From Octadecabacter dasysiphoniae (GTDB taxonomy: Bacteria > Pseudomonadota > Alphaproteobacteria > Rhodobacterales > Rhodobacteraceae): a DNA stretch of 64,000 nucleotides. The translations under genes and the position numbers were made by a program. The DNA lies in NCBI RefSeq assembly GCF_021532615.1, contig NZ_JAKGAQ010000001.1, forward strand, positions 806,001 through 870,000. Direction: 5' to 3'. Of the stretch, positions 30,306 through 38,632 are shown piece after piece (positions within the stretch are counted from its first letter, which is position 1; the number at the start of each line of letters is the position of its first letter). Under the pieces are notes generated by a model. The model was not told the DNA's origin and ran no database searches. It saw only the letters and a program-made list of their open reading frames with translations.

Positions 30306-30320
30306 CTCAGATGATCTGAG
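30306..30320. promoter_or_regulatory. Perfect palindrome before the GlcG-like gene
   Basis: CTCAGAT and ATCTGAG form 7-base arms around a single G, 26 bases before the GlcG-like start. A compact dyad at this position could be an operator for a GntR- or IclR-type regulator, or part of a small hairpin. No regulator gene is adjacent, so the assignment is tentative. Confidence 0.35.
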
Positions 30321-30345
30321 CGACACACATAAAAAGGACAACAAC

Positions 30346-30774
30346 ATGGCCGAGATTTCGATGAACAAAGCGCGGACAATTATCCGCAAGGCATTTGCAA
30401 AAGGCCGCGAGCTTGACCTGAAGCCTTTAGCGGTCATCGTATTGGACGCCGGCGGCCATGTGAAAGCGTTTGAAAAAGAAGACGGTGCTGCGCCGGGCCG
30501 CTACGCGATCGCCCATGGTAAGGCCTATGGGTCGGTGATGCTTGGCATGGCGGGCACGGCCCAAATGGCACGCGCCGAACAGCAGGCCTATTTTATCGCC
30601 GCAGCAAATGCGGCCTATGACGGCCAGCTTATTCCGGTTCCGGGCGGTGTTCTGGTGCGCGACAAACGCGGTGCGATCATCGGGGCTGTGGGTGTGACGG
30701 GTGATACATCTGAAAATGATGCACTTTGTGCTGTTGCGGGCATCGAAGCGGCCAATTTGTTGGCAGAAATTTAA
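30346..30774 (+). CDS. GlcG/HbpS-like protein
   Basis: A 142-residue protein of the GlcG/HbpS family (segments LDAGGHVKAFEKEDGA, VPGGVLVRDKRGAIIGAVGVTGDTSENDALCAVAG). GlcG is encoded with glycolate-use genes, while HbpS binds haem in Streptomyces, so the biochemical role here is uncertain. It follows malate synthase G after 107 bases, consistent with a glycolate/glyoxylate gene group. No signal peptide is evident. A purine-rich AAAAAGGA precedes the ATG. Confidence 0.87.
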   Translation: MAEISMNKARTIIRKAFAKGRELDLKPLAVIVLDAGGHVKAFEKEDGAAPGRYAIAHGKAYGSVMLGMAGTAQMARAEQQAYFIAAANAAYDGQLIPVPGGVLVRDKRGAIIGAVGVTGDTSENDALCAVAGIEAANLLAEI

Positions 30775-30862
30775 CTCTGTGCGTTGAAGCAGGACCTCGT
30801 GTTCGCACGAAAGCTTTGCGTGCGCGTGTTTGCTTGCTAAATACCTGTCAAAGGGAGTCACT

Positions 30863-31636
30863 ATGCGCAAACCTGTGATTGGAATTATCGGTAACCTGTA
30901 TCTCATCAATGATGAGTACCCGGTTCACGCGGTCGGTGAGATGAATTCGGTGGCCGTTGCCGAAGTCTGCGGTGCACTGCCATTGATCGTGCCCACCGAT
31001 CCCGCGATTGTCGATATCGATGACTTGATGGATGTGTGCGACGGATTCTTGTTCACCGGAGGCCGTCCAAACGTGCATCCCAGCGAATACGGCCATGACG
31101 AAACAGAGGCGCATGGCACATTTGATCTTGGCCGTGACGGTATTGCACTGCCACTGATCCGCAGATGTGTGGAACGTGGCCAGCCGATCCTTGGCATTTG
31201 TCGCGGATTTCAAGAAGTTGCGGTCGCCATGGGGTGCACGCTTCACCCCGAAATTCGCGATCTGGACGGGCGTGATAACCACCGTATGCCGCCAGACGGA
31301 ACAATCGAAGAAAAGTTCGCGATGCGCCACATTGTGACGTTGACCGAAGGCGGGCCGTTTCATCGCCTTTGGGGTGATACCAAAGTGCTGACCAATTCAT
31401 TGCACGGGCAGGGGATCATGGACACATGTGATCGCATCGTCATTGATGGCCACGCCCCTGACGGCACCCCGGAAGCCATCTATATCAAAGATGCCACCGG
31501 ATTTACATTGTCTGTCCAATGGCATCCTGAATGGAATGCGGGGATTGATCCGGTGTCAAAACCGTTGTTCGAAGCATTCGGGGACGCGGCGCGGGCGTGG
31601 GCCATGCGCGCTGCACCAGTCCGCAAAAGCGCCTAA
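30863..31636 (+). CDS. Class I glutamine amidotransferase-like hydrolase (C26 family)
   Basis: A 257-residue protein of the PuuD-type peptidase C26 family, which hydrolyses gamma-glutamyl amide bonds such as in gamma-glutamyl-GABA. The nucleophile elbow is ILGICRGFQE with the catalytic cysteine, and the His-Glu pair appears in WHPEWN. The ATG at 30863 follows a GGGAG site at a proper distance. It stands alone after the GlcG-like gene. The substrate could be gamma-glutamyl-GABA or a related compound, but no polyamine genes are next to it. Confidence 0.87.
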   Translation: MRKPVIGIIGNLYLINDEYPVHAVGEMNSVAVAEVCGALPLIVPTDPAIVDIDDLMDVCDGFLFTGGRPNVHPSEYGHDETEAHGTFDLGRDGIALPLIRRCVERGQPILGICRGFQEVAVAMGCTLHPEIRDLDGRDNHRMPPDGTIEEKFAMRHIVTLTEGGPFHRLWGDTKVLTNSLHGQGIMDTCDRIVIDGHAPDGTPEAIYIKDATGFTLSVQWHPEWNAGIDPVSKPLFEAFGDAARAWAMRAAPVRKSA

Positions 31637-31956
31637 AACCCGATCTGGGCTGCGGCACTTCGAACGGTGTCATTTCCATTCGCACTGCAATAGCGCGCCA
31701 GATTTGACGTGACAGTCGCCTGATCCGGCACACCTGCGATCCGGCCTGACAGGGCAGCGGCACGGGCGCGCCCCATTGCCCAGTCTGACGCCGCTGCAAG
31801 GGCGTTGGAATTTGACAGTAGCGCACATTGCATCGTGCCCGGGTCCATCGGAATTGGCACCGCGACATCTGCGGCCGCTGGCACGGCTTGTTGCGGCGCG
31901 GCCATCTCGCATGCGGGTAGGGCCATCAACGGCAGGATCAGGAAAAGCGCACGCAT
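31633..31956 (-). CDS. Small lipoprotein of unknown function
   Basis: A 107-residue protein with a lipoprotein signal peptide: MRALFLILPLMA followed by lipobox LPAC. The mature part is Ala-rich with one later cysteine (YCSANGND) and no recognised domain. The start was chosen at the MRALF methionine, because upstream in-frame residues do not form a signal peptide. Its stop overlaps the convergent C26 gene by four bases. It lies downstream of the Hint-domain protein beyond a terminator. Confidence 0.65.
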   Translation of the reverse strand: MRALFLILPLMALPACEMAAPQQAVPAAADVAVPIPMDPGTMQCALLSNSNALAAASDWAMGRARAAALSGRIAGVPDQATVTSNLARYCSANGNDTVRSAAAQIGF

Positions 31957-31983
31957 ATGAAATCTCCGATGCAAAATAGGAAA

Positions 31984-32011
31984 GGGCCAGTGCTGTCTCG
32001 AACACTGGCCC
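31984..32011 (-). terminator. Rho-independent terminator after the Hint-domain protein gene
   Basis: Perfect 9-bp arms (GGGCCAGTG and CACTGGCCC) enclose a ten-base loop. On the minus strand the stem is followed by a T-rich tract (TTTCCTATTTT). It lies about 30 bases after the stop of the large repeat gene and before the lipoprotein gene, so it probably ends the long transcript. Confidence 0.8.
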
Positions 32012-32039
32012 ACCCCACATTTGTAATCAAGAACGGATG

Positions 32040-35000
32040 TTAAAGCCGGATCAGCTGCGCCTCGTGTGCTTTCAGGCAGCGGCGTGCCGTATTGCCGTAA
32101 CACTTCGGATCAGACCGCAATTCAGGGAAGATCGCGAACAATTCTTCGCGGGCCTGATTGCCAACAGCGGTGAAACCAACATCGCCGGGGTGGAAGCTTT
32201 CGGTGGCGGCGCCTTCGGCGTAGATCACCTCGTGTTGGTCAAACAGCATGTGGACATAGGTGACCATTTCGGCTTCGTCTTGGGTCACGTCCATCCCATC
32301 GATCAAATGCTTGGCAGAAACCAGAACTTCGGTTTCACCAAACAGCAATTCGGCGCGATAACCTTGGAACAGAACGCGGTGCTGTGGCGAAACGATCAAA
32401 TCGCGATCTTGTCCGGCAAGCACGTTCTGGCGAATACGCACAGGCGCAAAGCGATCAATCGCAGGCACCGTGCGCCCTTCGATCCAACGAATTGGTTGCA
32501 ACCCGTGATCGCGGGTGACCACCAGATCGCCGACCTCAAGATCGTCAATCGCAATCAGCCCTTTGGGCGTGGCAATGCGTGTACCGGGCGTAAAGCAGAT
32601 GATGTTTTCGATCTCTGAGAAGTTCAGGATCGTACCATCGTCCAGCGTCACAGAGCCAGAGAAGCTGCCAGTGCCATCATCAACAAAGGTGTCTTTGACC
32701 GCCTGCGTCAGATTGGCGAGGCCACCCAATTGCAACGTATCTCCACCCGTAAGCGGCCCCGTGCCATCCGGATCAGGCGTTTCATCGCCAGACCCGCCGT
32801 CGATGGTGATTGTGCCGTTTGTCGGTTCGCCCAGATCTTCGAGGACGAACAGATCGTCGCCACTGCCGCCTGTAACATCATCGCCTTCAGCAAAGGTGAT
32901 CGTGTCATCGCCGGTTCCACCGCTGATCGTGTCAGCGCCAGCCCCGCCCGAAAGCGTATCATTATCCGCGCCGCCAAAGATGTCGTCATCGCCGGACCCA
33001 CCCGCAATGCTATCATCACCCTCATTGCCAAGGATCGTGACACCGCCAGTGTCCGCACCCGCGTTGACGGTATCGTCTTCGCTTGTGCCATCCAGCGTTT
33101 CGATCTCAGAAAACGTGCCTTCGCCGGTTGTGCCGTCAAAGTCATATGTGCCAGCTTCATCACCGGTGTAGGTGACGGTAACGCCTTGGCCCGACCCGTC
33201 TTCGTCGAGTTCGAGAACGTCGTTGTCGCCGGTATCTTCACCACCAACGACGATGTCCGTGCCGTCATTGTCGCCAATCTGGATGATATCGCTGCCGTCT
33301 TCACCGTTCAGCGTGTCATTTCCGGTGCCACCAAACAGGGTGTCGTCATCATTACCCGCCCAGATTTCGTCATTGCCGCCGCCACCAAAGAAGGTGTCGT
33401 TGCCGCCGCCGTTAGGGGCACCCATTTCGTCATCAACGACATCGTCGCCATCCGATCCAGTGTAGGTATCCGCGCCCTCAAGCGTGTTCACATAGGTGTA
33501 CCCGTCATCCAGCGTCGCATCGACGGTGTCGGCTTGGTCTGTCGTGACCAGGAATTCGATCTCGGAGAACGTAATAACGTCGCCCGTGACCGTATCCGTG
33601 ACAGTACCCGCGCCGGGGCCCGTGAAGACCACGTTGACCGGGTTGCTTAGCCCGCTGAGGTCAAGCGTGTCGTAGTTGTCACCGCCTTGGCCACCGATGA
33701 TGGTGTCATTTCCAAACCCGTCTTGAACCAAGAACGTGTCACGATCATCACCACCATCCAGCGTGTCATCGCCTTCACCGCTGGTAAATGTGTCATCGCC
33801 TGCTTCGCCAGACATATTGGTGCCTGTTGATGCATTGGTGGCGTCAAAGCTGTCGTCGCCTTGTGTGCCGACGATATTTTCAATCTCGGAGAACGTGACG
33901 GTTTGCCCGCGAATGTCTACGACACCTGCCTCATCACCGGTGAACGACACATCAATTGTGTCGGCCGCGTCGGTTTCATCCGCAAAGCTAAGCGTATCGT
34001 CATCGTCGCCGCCCTCACCACCTTCGACGATTTTGTCAAAGCCCGAACCGCGCGATGTGAATGTGTCCGCATCGTCACCGCCGTAGGCCTCGTCCTGGCC
34101 GTTGCCGATAAAGATCGTATCATCACCCGTACCGCCAAACAGCGTGTCAGAACCGCTGGACAATGTGCCCGACGCACCGCCGATGATATCATCGCCCGCG
34201 CCGCCATAGACCGTATCGCTGCCGCCATCGTCATATAGGGTGTCGTTGCCGCCTTCGCCGAACAAAGTATCAGCACCTGTGCCACCCGAAACCGTATCGT
34301 CGTCAGCACCGGCATAGATTTCGTCAGCGCCAGCACCAGCTTCTATGCTGTCATTACCAGCACCTGCTTCGATCAAATCATCATTGCCGCTGTCACCGGG
34401 CAAAATGGCATCGTTGGCATCAACAAGATCACCGTCCGTGTCGCCAGTGTAGCTGGCGTCGATCAGATCATCACCCGCGGTTCCGCTGACGGTACCGTCG
34501 TTGGTCATGACCACATTTTCGATATTGGTGAACACCAAGTCCGGGCCGCTGGCGAATTCGACGACACCGTTTTCAGGGTTGCCGACATCATAAATGATGT
34601 TGATCGCGCCTTCGACATAGAGCGTGTCGTTGTCTACCCCATCTTCGGAGCCGTCGACCACATCACCCGGCCCGCCATAGATCGCGTCTTGATCCGCACC
34701 ACCGATGATCGTGTCAGATCCCGTGCCGCCTGTGATCGTGTCCTGACCGGACCCGCCATACAACGTGTCATCATCCGCGCCGCCGTCGATGATATCATCG
34801 CCGCCGTTGCCATAGATGACGTCATCACCCGCGCCACCCGAAAGGCTATCATCCGCGCCGCCGTCAACGGTTGTGGTGATGCCACCGGTAATGTCTTGTC
34901 CGCTAAAGCCGTAGTTCGCTGTGTTTTCGACAACACCAACGGTCATGTTCAGCTCGCTCAGATTGTCGAACCCAACGCCGAACCACGCTGTTTCATCCGA

Positions 35001-37892
35001 AGCGTTGTTGGTCGTTGTGCCCGTCCCCGAAACAGTGCCACCACTGACAGACGGTGTGATGCTTGAACTCGGCGATACCGTATAATCAGTGACATCACCG
35101 TCCGAAAAACTAACGTATTCTTCGCCAGCGCCGGCGTTGTCATCAATGTCTGTTACGGTGGCTTCGCCGCTGATGGTGATGGGCAGGCCCGTCGCCTGAT
35201 CAAAGAACTCGAGCTTGAACTGGACTTCTGCACCCGCGTTGGACGCATCGCCATTTCCGTTAACGCGCAAAGGTGCGCCTGCTTGGCTTTCGGTCAGATC
35301 AACAGTGACATCAGGATCGCTGATCGACACGACAGTCACTTTGACAGACACAATGGTGCCGTCGGGCAGGGTGGCCGCGTCGTTGAATACAACGCTGTCG
35401 CCCGCTTGTGCGTCACCTGGCGTCCCAGTTTCAGACCCGGACGCGACGTTGGCAACATCCAGATATAACTGGCCCGCCTCCCCCGCGAGCGTCGCACTGC
35501 TTGGCGCTGTCGCGTCACCCGCAATGATGTCGTCGCCGTCACCGCCTTCGATTGTGTCCTCACCGCCGAGGCCACTGATGATGTCGTTGTCTGCACCACC
35601 ATCGAAACTGTCGGACGCGGCCGAACCGGATAGGACGTCTTCGCCGTCGCCGCCGTCTATGGTATTGCCGCTAGTGGCGGCTGCACCGTCAAAGCTGTCG
35701 TCCTGATCGGTCAAATTGATCTGTTCAATCTCGGAAAACGAACCTGACGCGCCGTCCACGGCAGAGGAATATGTGCCGGATTCATCGCCCGTCATCACGA
35801 CGTCCACACCATCCGGGCCATTGCTGTCTGTGAAGGTCAACGTGTCTGTATCACCAACGTTTTCGCCGCCCTCAATCGTGTCGGCGCCGTCCGTGCTGCC
35901 GACAAAGAACGTGTCATCGCCGGTGCCGCCAAACAGCGTATCATCGCCCGCGCCACCTGTGATGGTGTCATTGTCATCGCCGCCATAGACTTCGTCGTTA
36001 CCCGCACCCGCAAGGATCACATCGTCGTTTTCATATCCGAAGATCAGATCGTCATCGCCGGTATCGCCCGCCAAGATTGCATCGTTGTTGTCGACAAAAT
36101 CACCATCGGGATCATCTGCATACGTGCCGTCAATTATATCTGCGCCGGATGTGCCGCTGACTGTACCGTCGAGCATGGGGATGCCGATGGCGTTCAGATA
36201 GAACGGGTTATCCGCATCCGTCGGGCTCATACCATCCAGTGTGATGCTTTCACCGTTGGGGAAATTCAGAACAGCATTGCCGGACCCGTCATCTGTGACG
36301 GTCACATCATTGGTGTTCACCGGGACTGTGCCGTTTGTCAGATTTGAAACCTCTAGCGTGTCGATGCCCGTAAAGGTGCCATCGCCGTTCGCCGTTGGTG
36401 CGTCAAAGTTGGTGATGATGTCATCGCCGAACCCATCTTGCAGAATGATAACATCCGCATCGCCGTCAGACACTCCGGGGCTGTCTTCGCCCAGATTGAC
36501 CTGATCATTGCCAGCCCCTGTATTGAAAACGTCTTCGCCCTGACCACCGTCGATGGTGTCATCGCCGCTGCCGGTTGTGATGGTGTCATTACCTGTAAAC
36601 GTGTCAACAAGAACGCCGCTGTTGTCTGCACCCAGATTGAAAGTGTCATCGCCTTCGTTGCTGATGAACCCTTCGATTTCAGAATAGGATCCATCACCGA
36701 CAGTATCGTTAAAGGCATATGTCCCTGTCTCGTCGCCCGTCGCGGTGACGGTAACGCCCTGATCCGACTCAAAGTTTGAGAAGTTGATGATGTCGACGTC
36801 GGATCCGTCACCGTCTTCGCCACCTTCAATGACGTCGCTTTCGTGGTCGTCGGTGATCTGGAATTCATCCGAACCCGTGCCGCCAAACAACGTGTCGTCG
36901 CCGGATGCACCAATCAGTACATCGTTGTCAGCACCGCCGAAAATGGTGTCGGAGTCATTGCCGGAATTGATTGTGTCATTGCCGCTGCCGCCATAGATCG
37001 TGTCGCTGCCGTCCTCGGTGAACCAATCGCCGAACGTGTCGTTGCCTTCTTCAAGGAACACGGTGTCATTGCCCGTTCCGCCGGATACGCTGTCAGTACC
37101 CGTACCCGCATAAACGCTGTCATCACCCGCACCTGCAAGAACGGTGTCATTACCGCCATATGCTTCGATCAGATCGCCATCGGTGCCATAACCCGCAAGG
37201 ATTTCGTCGCCCGCATCAACTTTGTCGCCGTCAGGGTCCAAAATGTACGTGTCATCGATAACGTCATTGCCGGCAGATCCTTCAACGGTTCCATCCAGAT
37301 CAATCGCGTCAAAGTGTACATCGGTTACCCAAAGGGCTTGGCCGCCTGTACCGTTGTTGTCGTAATCAATTTCGAGGTAGGACACCGGGCCCGCGATCTC
37401 GACAAGGATGGATCCGGTTTGCGTTGCCGCCGATCCGTTGGCCACATTTGAGGTCAGGGAGGCGTTCGTGCCCGTCGTCGTTGATCCGTTCCATGTCAGG
37501 GAAACATCGATCAGGCCGCCGTTCGCGTCATAGGCACGTACGGTGATAACATCGATCCAGGAACTGGTATCAAAGTCATTGATGCGAAAAGCGACGTTTT
37601 CAACTTCCGAGCTGAAGCCGGACCCGCTTGCCGCGCTGAAATCGATTGTCGTTGTTGATGTCTGCTCATCGCCTGCCGTGCCGTCGTTACCGTCGCCGAC
37701 CAATCGCAAGGAAGAACTCGTTGAGAACGTTTCGCCGGACTCGGTGTATTGCGAAGATGTGCTGTTTGAAAAGTCCGTCGCGCTGCCATCGTTGACAAAG
37801 GATACGCCGACATTGATGCCCCCGGTATCTTGGGTGAAGCCACCCGAAGTGATAGTTTCTTGGGACCAATTTAACGTCAATGGGGTCGGCAT
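32040..37892 (-). CDS. Giant calcium-binding repeat protein with C-terminal Hint domain
   Basis: A 1,950-residue acidic protein. Residues 1-200 form a beta-rich, jelly-roll-like domain. Residues 201-1690 are dominated by glycine- and aspartate-rich RTX repeats (pattern GGxGxDxL) that bind calcium outside the cell, interrupted by a second beta-rich module at about 800-1003. A Hint (Hedgehog/intein-type) domain starts at Cys1766 in CFTPGTRIATPKG and contains the second motif SPQHRVL. There is no N-terminal Sec signal, so export is probably by a type I system. The MPTPL start is supported by AGGAG ten bases upstream. Function may be as an adhesin or S-layer-like surface protein. A terminator follows. 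Confidence 0.9.
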   Translation of the reverse strand: MPTPLTLNWSQETITSGGFTQDTGGINVGVSFVNDGSATDFSNSTSSQYTESGETFSTSSSLRLVGDGNDGTAGDEQTSTTTIDFSAASGSGFSSEVENVAFRINDFDTSSWIDVITVRAYDANGGLIDVSLTWNGSTTTGTNASLTSNVANGSAATQTGSILVEIAGPVSYLEIDYDNNGTGGQALWVTDVHFDAIDLDGTVEGSAGNDVIDDTYILDPDGDKVDAGDEILAGYGTDGDLIEAYGGNDTVLAGAGDDSVYAGTGTDSVSGGTGNDTVFLEEGNDTFGDWFTEDGSDTIYGGSGNDTINSGNDSDTIFGGADNDVLIGASGDDTLFGGTGSDEFQITDDHESDVIEGGEDGDGSDVDIINFSNFESDQGVTVTATGDETGTYAFNDTVGDGSYSEIEGFISNEGDDTFNLGADNSGVLVDTFTGNDTITTGSGDDTIDGGQGEDVFNTGAGNDQVNLGEDSPGVSDGDADVIILQDGFGDDIITNFDAPTANGDGTFTGIDTLEVSNLTNGTVPVNTNDVTVTDDGSGNAVLNFPNGESITLDGMSPTDADNPFYLNAIGIPMLDGTVSGTSGADIIDGTYADDPDGDFVDNNDAILAGDTGDDDLIFGYENDDVILAGAGNDEVYGGDDNDTITGGAGDDTLFGGTGDDTFFVGSTDGADTIEGGENVGDTDTLTFTDSNGPDGVDVVMTGDESGTYSSAVDGASGSFSEIEQINLTDQDDSFDGAAATSGNTIDGGDGEDVLSGSAASDSFDGGADNDIISGLGGEDTIEGGDGDDIIAGDATAPSSATLAGEAGQLYLDVANVASGSETGTPGDAQAGDSVVFNDAATLPDGTIVSVKVTVVSISDPDVTVDLTESQAGAPLRVNGNGDASNAGAEVQFKLEFFDQATGLPITISGEATVTDIDDNAGAGEEYVSFSDGDVTDYTVSPSSSITPSVSGGTVSGTGTTTNNASDETAWFGVGFDNLSELNMTVGVVENTANYGFSGQDITGGITTTVDGGADDSLSGGAGDDVIYGNGGDDIIDGGADDDTLYGGSGQDTITGGTGSDTIIGGADQDAIYGGPGDVVDGSEDGVDNDTLYVEGAINIIYDVGNPENGVVEFASGPDLVFTNIENVVMTNDGTVSGTAGDDLIDASYTGDTDGDLVDANDAILPGDSGNDDLIEAGAGNDSIEAGAGADEIYAGADDDTVSGGTGADTLFGEGGNDTLYDDGGSDTVYGGAGDDIIGGASGTLSSGSDTLFGGTGDDTIFIGNGQDEAYGGDDADTFTSRGSGFDKIVEGGEGGDDDDTLSFADETDAADTIDVSFTGDEAGVVDIRGQTVTFSEIENIVGTQGDDSFDATNASTGTNMSGEAGDDTFTSGEGDDTLDGGDDRDTFLVQDGFGNDTIIGGQGGDNYDTLDLSGLSNPVNVVFTGPGAGTVTDTVTGDVITFSEIEFLVTTDQADTVDATLDDGYTYVNTLEGADTYTGSDGDDVVDDEMGAPNGGGNDTFFGGGGNDEIWAGNDDDTLFGGTGNDTLNGEDGSDIIQIGDNDGTDIVVGGEDTGDNDVLELDEDGSGQGVTVTYTGDEAGTYDFDGTTGEGTFSEIETLDGTSEDDTVNAGADTGGVTILGNEGDDSIAGGSGDDDIFGGADNDTLSGGAGADTISGGTGDDTITFAEGDDVTGGSGDDLFVLEDLGEPTNGTITIDGGSGDETPDPDGTGPLTGGDTLQLGGLANLTQAVKDTFVDDGTGSFSGSVTLDDGTILNFSEIENIICFTPGTRIATPKGLIAIDDLEVGDLVVTRDHGLQPIRWIEGRTVPAIDRFAPVRIRQNVLAGQDRDLIVSPQHRVLFQGYRAELLFGETEVLVSAKHLIDGMDVTQDEAEMVTYVHMLFDQHEVIYAEGAATESFHPGDVGFTAVGNQAREELFAIFPELRSDPKCYGNTARRCLKAHEAQLIRL
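32043..32597 (-). other. Hint domain within the giant repeat protein
   Basis: The C-terminal about 185 residues (1766-1950) begin with the nucleophile-type cysteine C1766 and keep the GTRIATPKG, DLEVGDLV and SPQHRVL blocks of the Hint fold. No C-extein with intein splice residues follows; after the fold only a short basic tail with two cysteines (KCYGNTARRCLK) remains. Hint domains of this kind are frequent at the end of Rhodobacteraceae RTX proteins. Autoprocessing is possible but not shown by sequence. Confidence 0.8.
32823..37292 (-). repeat. RTX-type calcium-binding repeat region
   Basis: The DNA repeats on a nonapeptide scale (GGxGxDxLx) and also on a module scale. The motif FSEIE (once YSEIE) occurs at residues 403, 719, 1334, 1442, 1594 and 1758; five of the six follow a strand-rich TGDE-x-GTY-like segment. 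A calcium-loop-like block D-x-D-G-D-x-V-D-x-x-D occurs at 219, 594 and 1151. Confidence 0.85.
34884..35492 (-). other. Second beta-rich module inside the repeat protein
   Basis: Residues 801-1003 depart from the RTX pattern and form a beta-strand-rich, Thr/Val-rich stretch (segments FKLEFFDQATGLPITISGE and TAWFGVGFDNLSELNMTVGV). It is similar in flavour to the N-terminal module, and could be a carbohydrate- or protein-binding domain. The assignment rests on composition and strand pattern only. Confidence 0.45.
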
Positions 37893-37999
37893 ACTCGTAA
37901 CTCCTGCTCTCGTTTCAGGGCCGTGTTTAGCCATTGAGAGAGGCGTTTTTGGGTTTGGTGTGTGGGCAAAGCAGGGTCAGTTTGTGGCAGAAAACTGGC

Positions 38000-38009
38000 G
38001 TAAATTTAC
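38000..38009. promoter_or_regulatory. Palindrome between the divergent giant protein and methyltransferase genes
   Basis: GTAAATTTAC is a perfect 10-base palindrome in an AT-rich spot of a 170-base divergent intergenic region, and TTGGTG-G-CACCAA lies nearer the methyltransferase start (38044-38056). Either could be an operator. No regulator is encoded nearby. Confidence 0.25.
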
Positions 38010-38062
38010 AATTTGGAAACAATCGGCTGGAGCTTGTGAGGCTTTGGTGGCACCAACACACC

Positions 38063-38512
38063 ATGAAATGGATCGACATCCCTCCCGTTTGGTTGATTGC
38101 CGCTTTGGGTGCTGCGTATTGGCTGGGGCTGGTCCAGCCATGGGGCCTTAGCCTTGTTCATCCGCTGGCCCAGTTCATTGCCGCCGTTTTGATTGGCGCA
38201 GGCCTTATTTTGATGGTGCTTGCGGTGATGGAAATGCGCCGCCAGAAGACTACTGTGATACCGCATCTGGACGCGAACAACCTGGTTCAAACCGGGATTT
38301 TCAAACGCACGCGAAACCCGATTTATCTTGGTGATGCGCTGCTTTTGGCGGGGTTCATCCTGCGTTGGGACGCACCTGTCGCGCTGCCCCTTGTGCCGGT
38401 GCTATTATGGGTGTTTGAGAAACGGTTTATCATCCCCGAAGAAGACCGTTTGCGCCGCAAATTCCGTCAGGAATTCCACCGCTACACCCAACAAACACGG
38501 CGTTGGATTTAA
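38063..38512 (+). CDS. Isoprenylcysteine methyltransferase-family membrane protein
   Basis: A 149-residue integral membrane protein with about three to four helices and the ICMT/phospholipid methyltransferase signature. This consists of the motif KRTRNPIYLGDALLLAGF and a C-terminal block EEDRLRRKFRQEFHRYTQ. Proteins of this family transfer methyl groups from SAM to membrane-bound substrates, but the bacterial substrates are often unknown. The ATG at 38063 was chosen at MKWIDIPPVW, as the earlier in-frame start adds 43 unlike residues. There is no clear ribosome binding site before it. Confidence 0.82.
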   Translation: MKWIDIPPVWLIAALGAAYWLGLVQPWGLSLVHPLAQFIAAVLIGAGLILMVLAVMEMRRQKTTVIPHLDANNLVQTGIFKRTRNPIYLGDALLLAGFILRWDAPVALPLVPVLLWVFEKRFIIPEEDRLRRKFRQEFHRYTQQTRRWI

Positions 38513-38632
38513 CGCAACGTCCCCCAAAGCATGCGTTAGCGCTAGCATGGCCATGCAGGCCCGCCTTCCTCTTGTTAATCCTGACATCGGGCTATAACCC
38601 TTTCAATAACTGCGATTTAGAAGGGGACGGTC

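Noticed and set aside
32043..32597. Interpretation of the Hint domain as an intein.
   Set aside because: The domain is at the end of the protein with no C-extein or splice-site Asn followed by a nucleophile, so protein splicing is not supported.
32823..37292. Regular DNA repeats that resemble a tandem array or CRISPR.
   Set aside because: The periodicity comes from in-frame RTX codons. There are no identical repeats with unique spacers.
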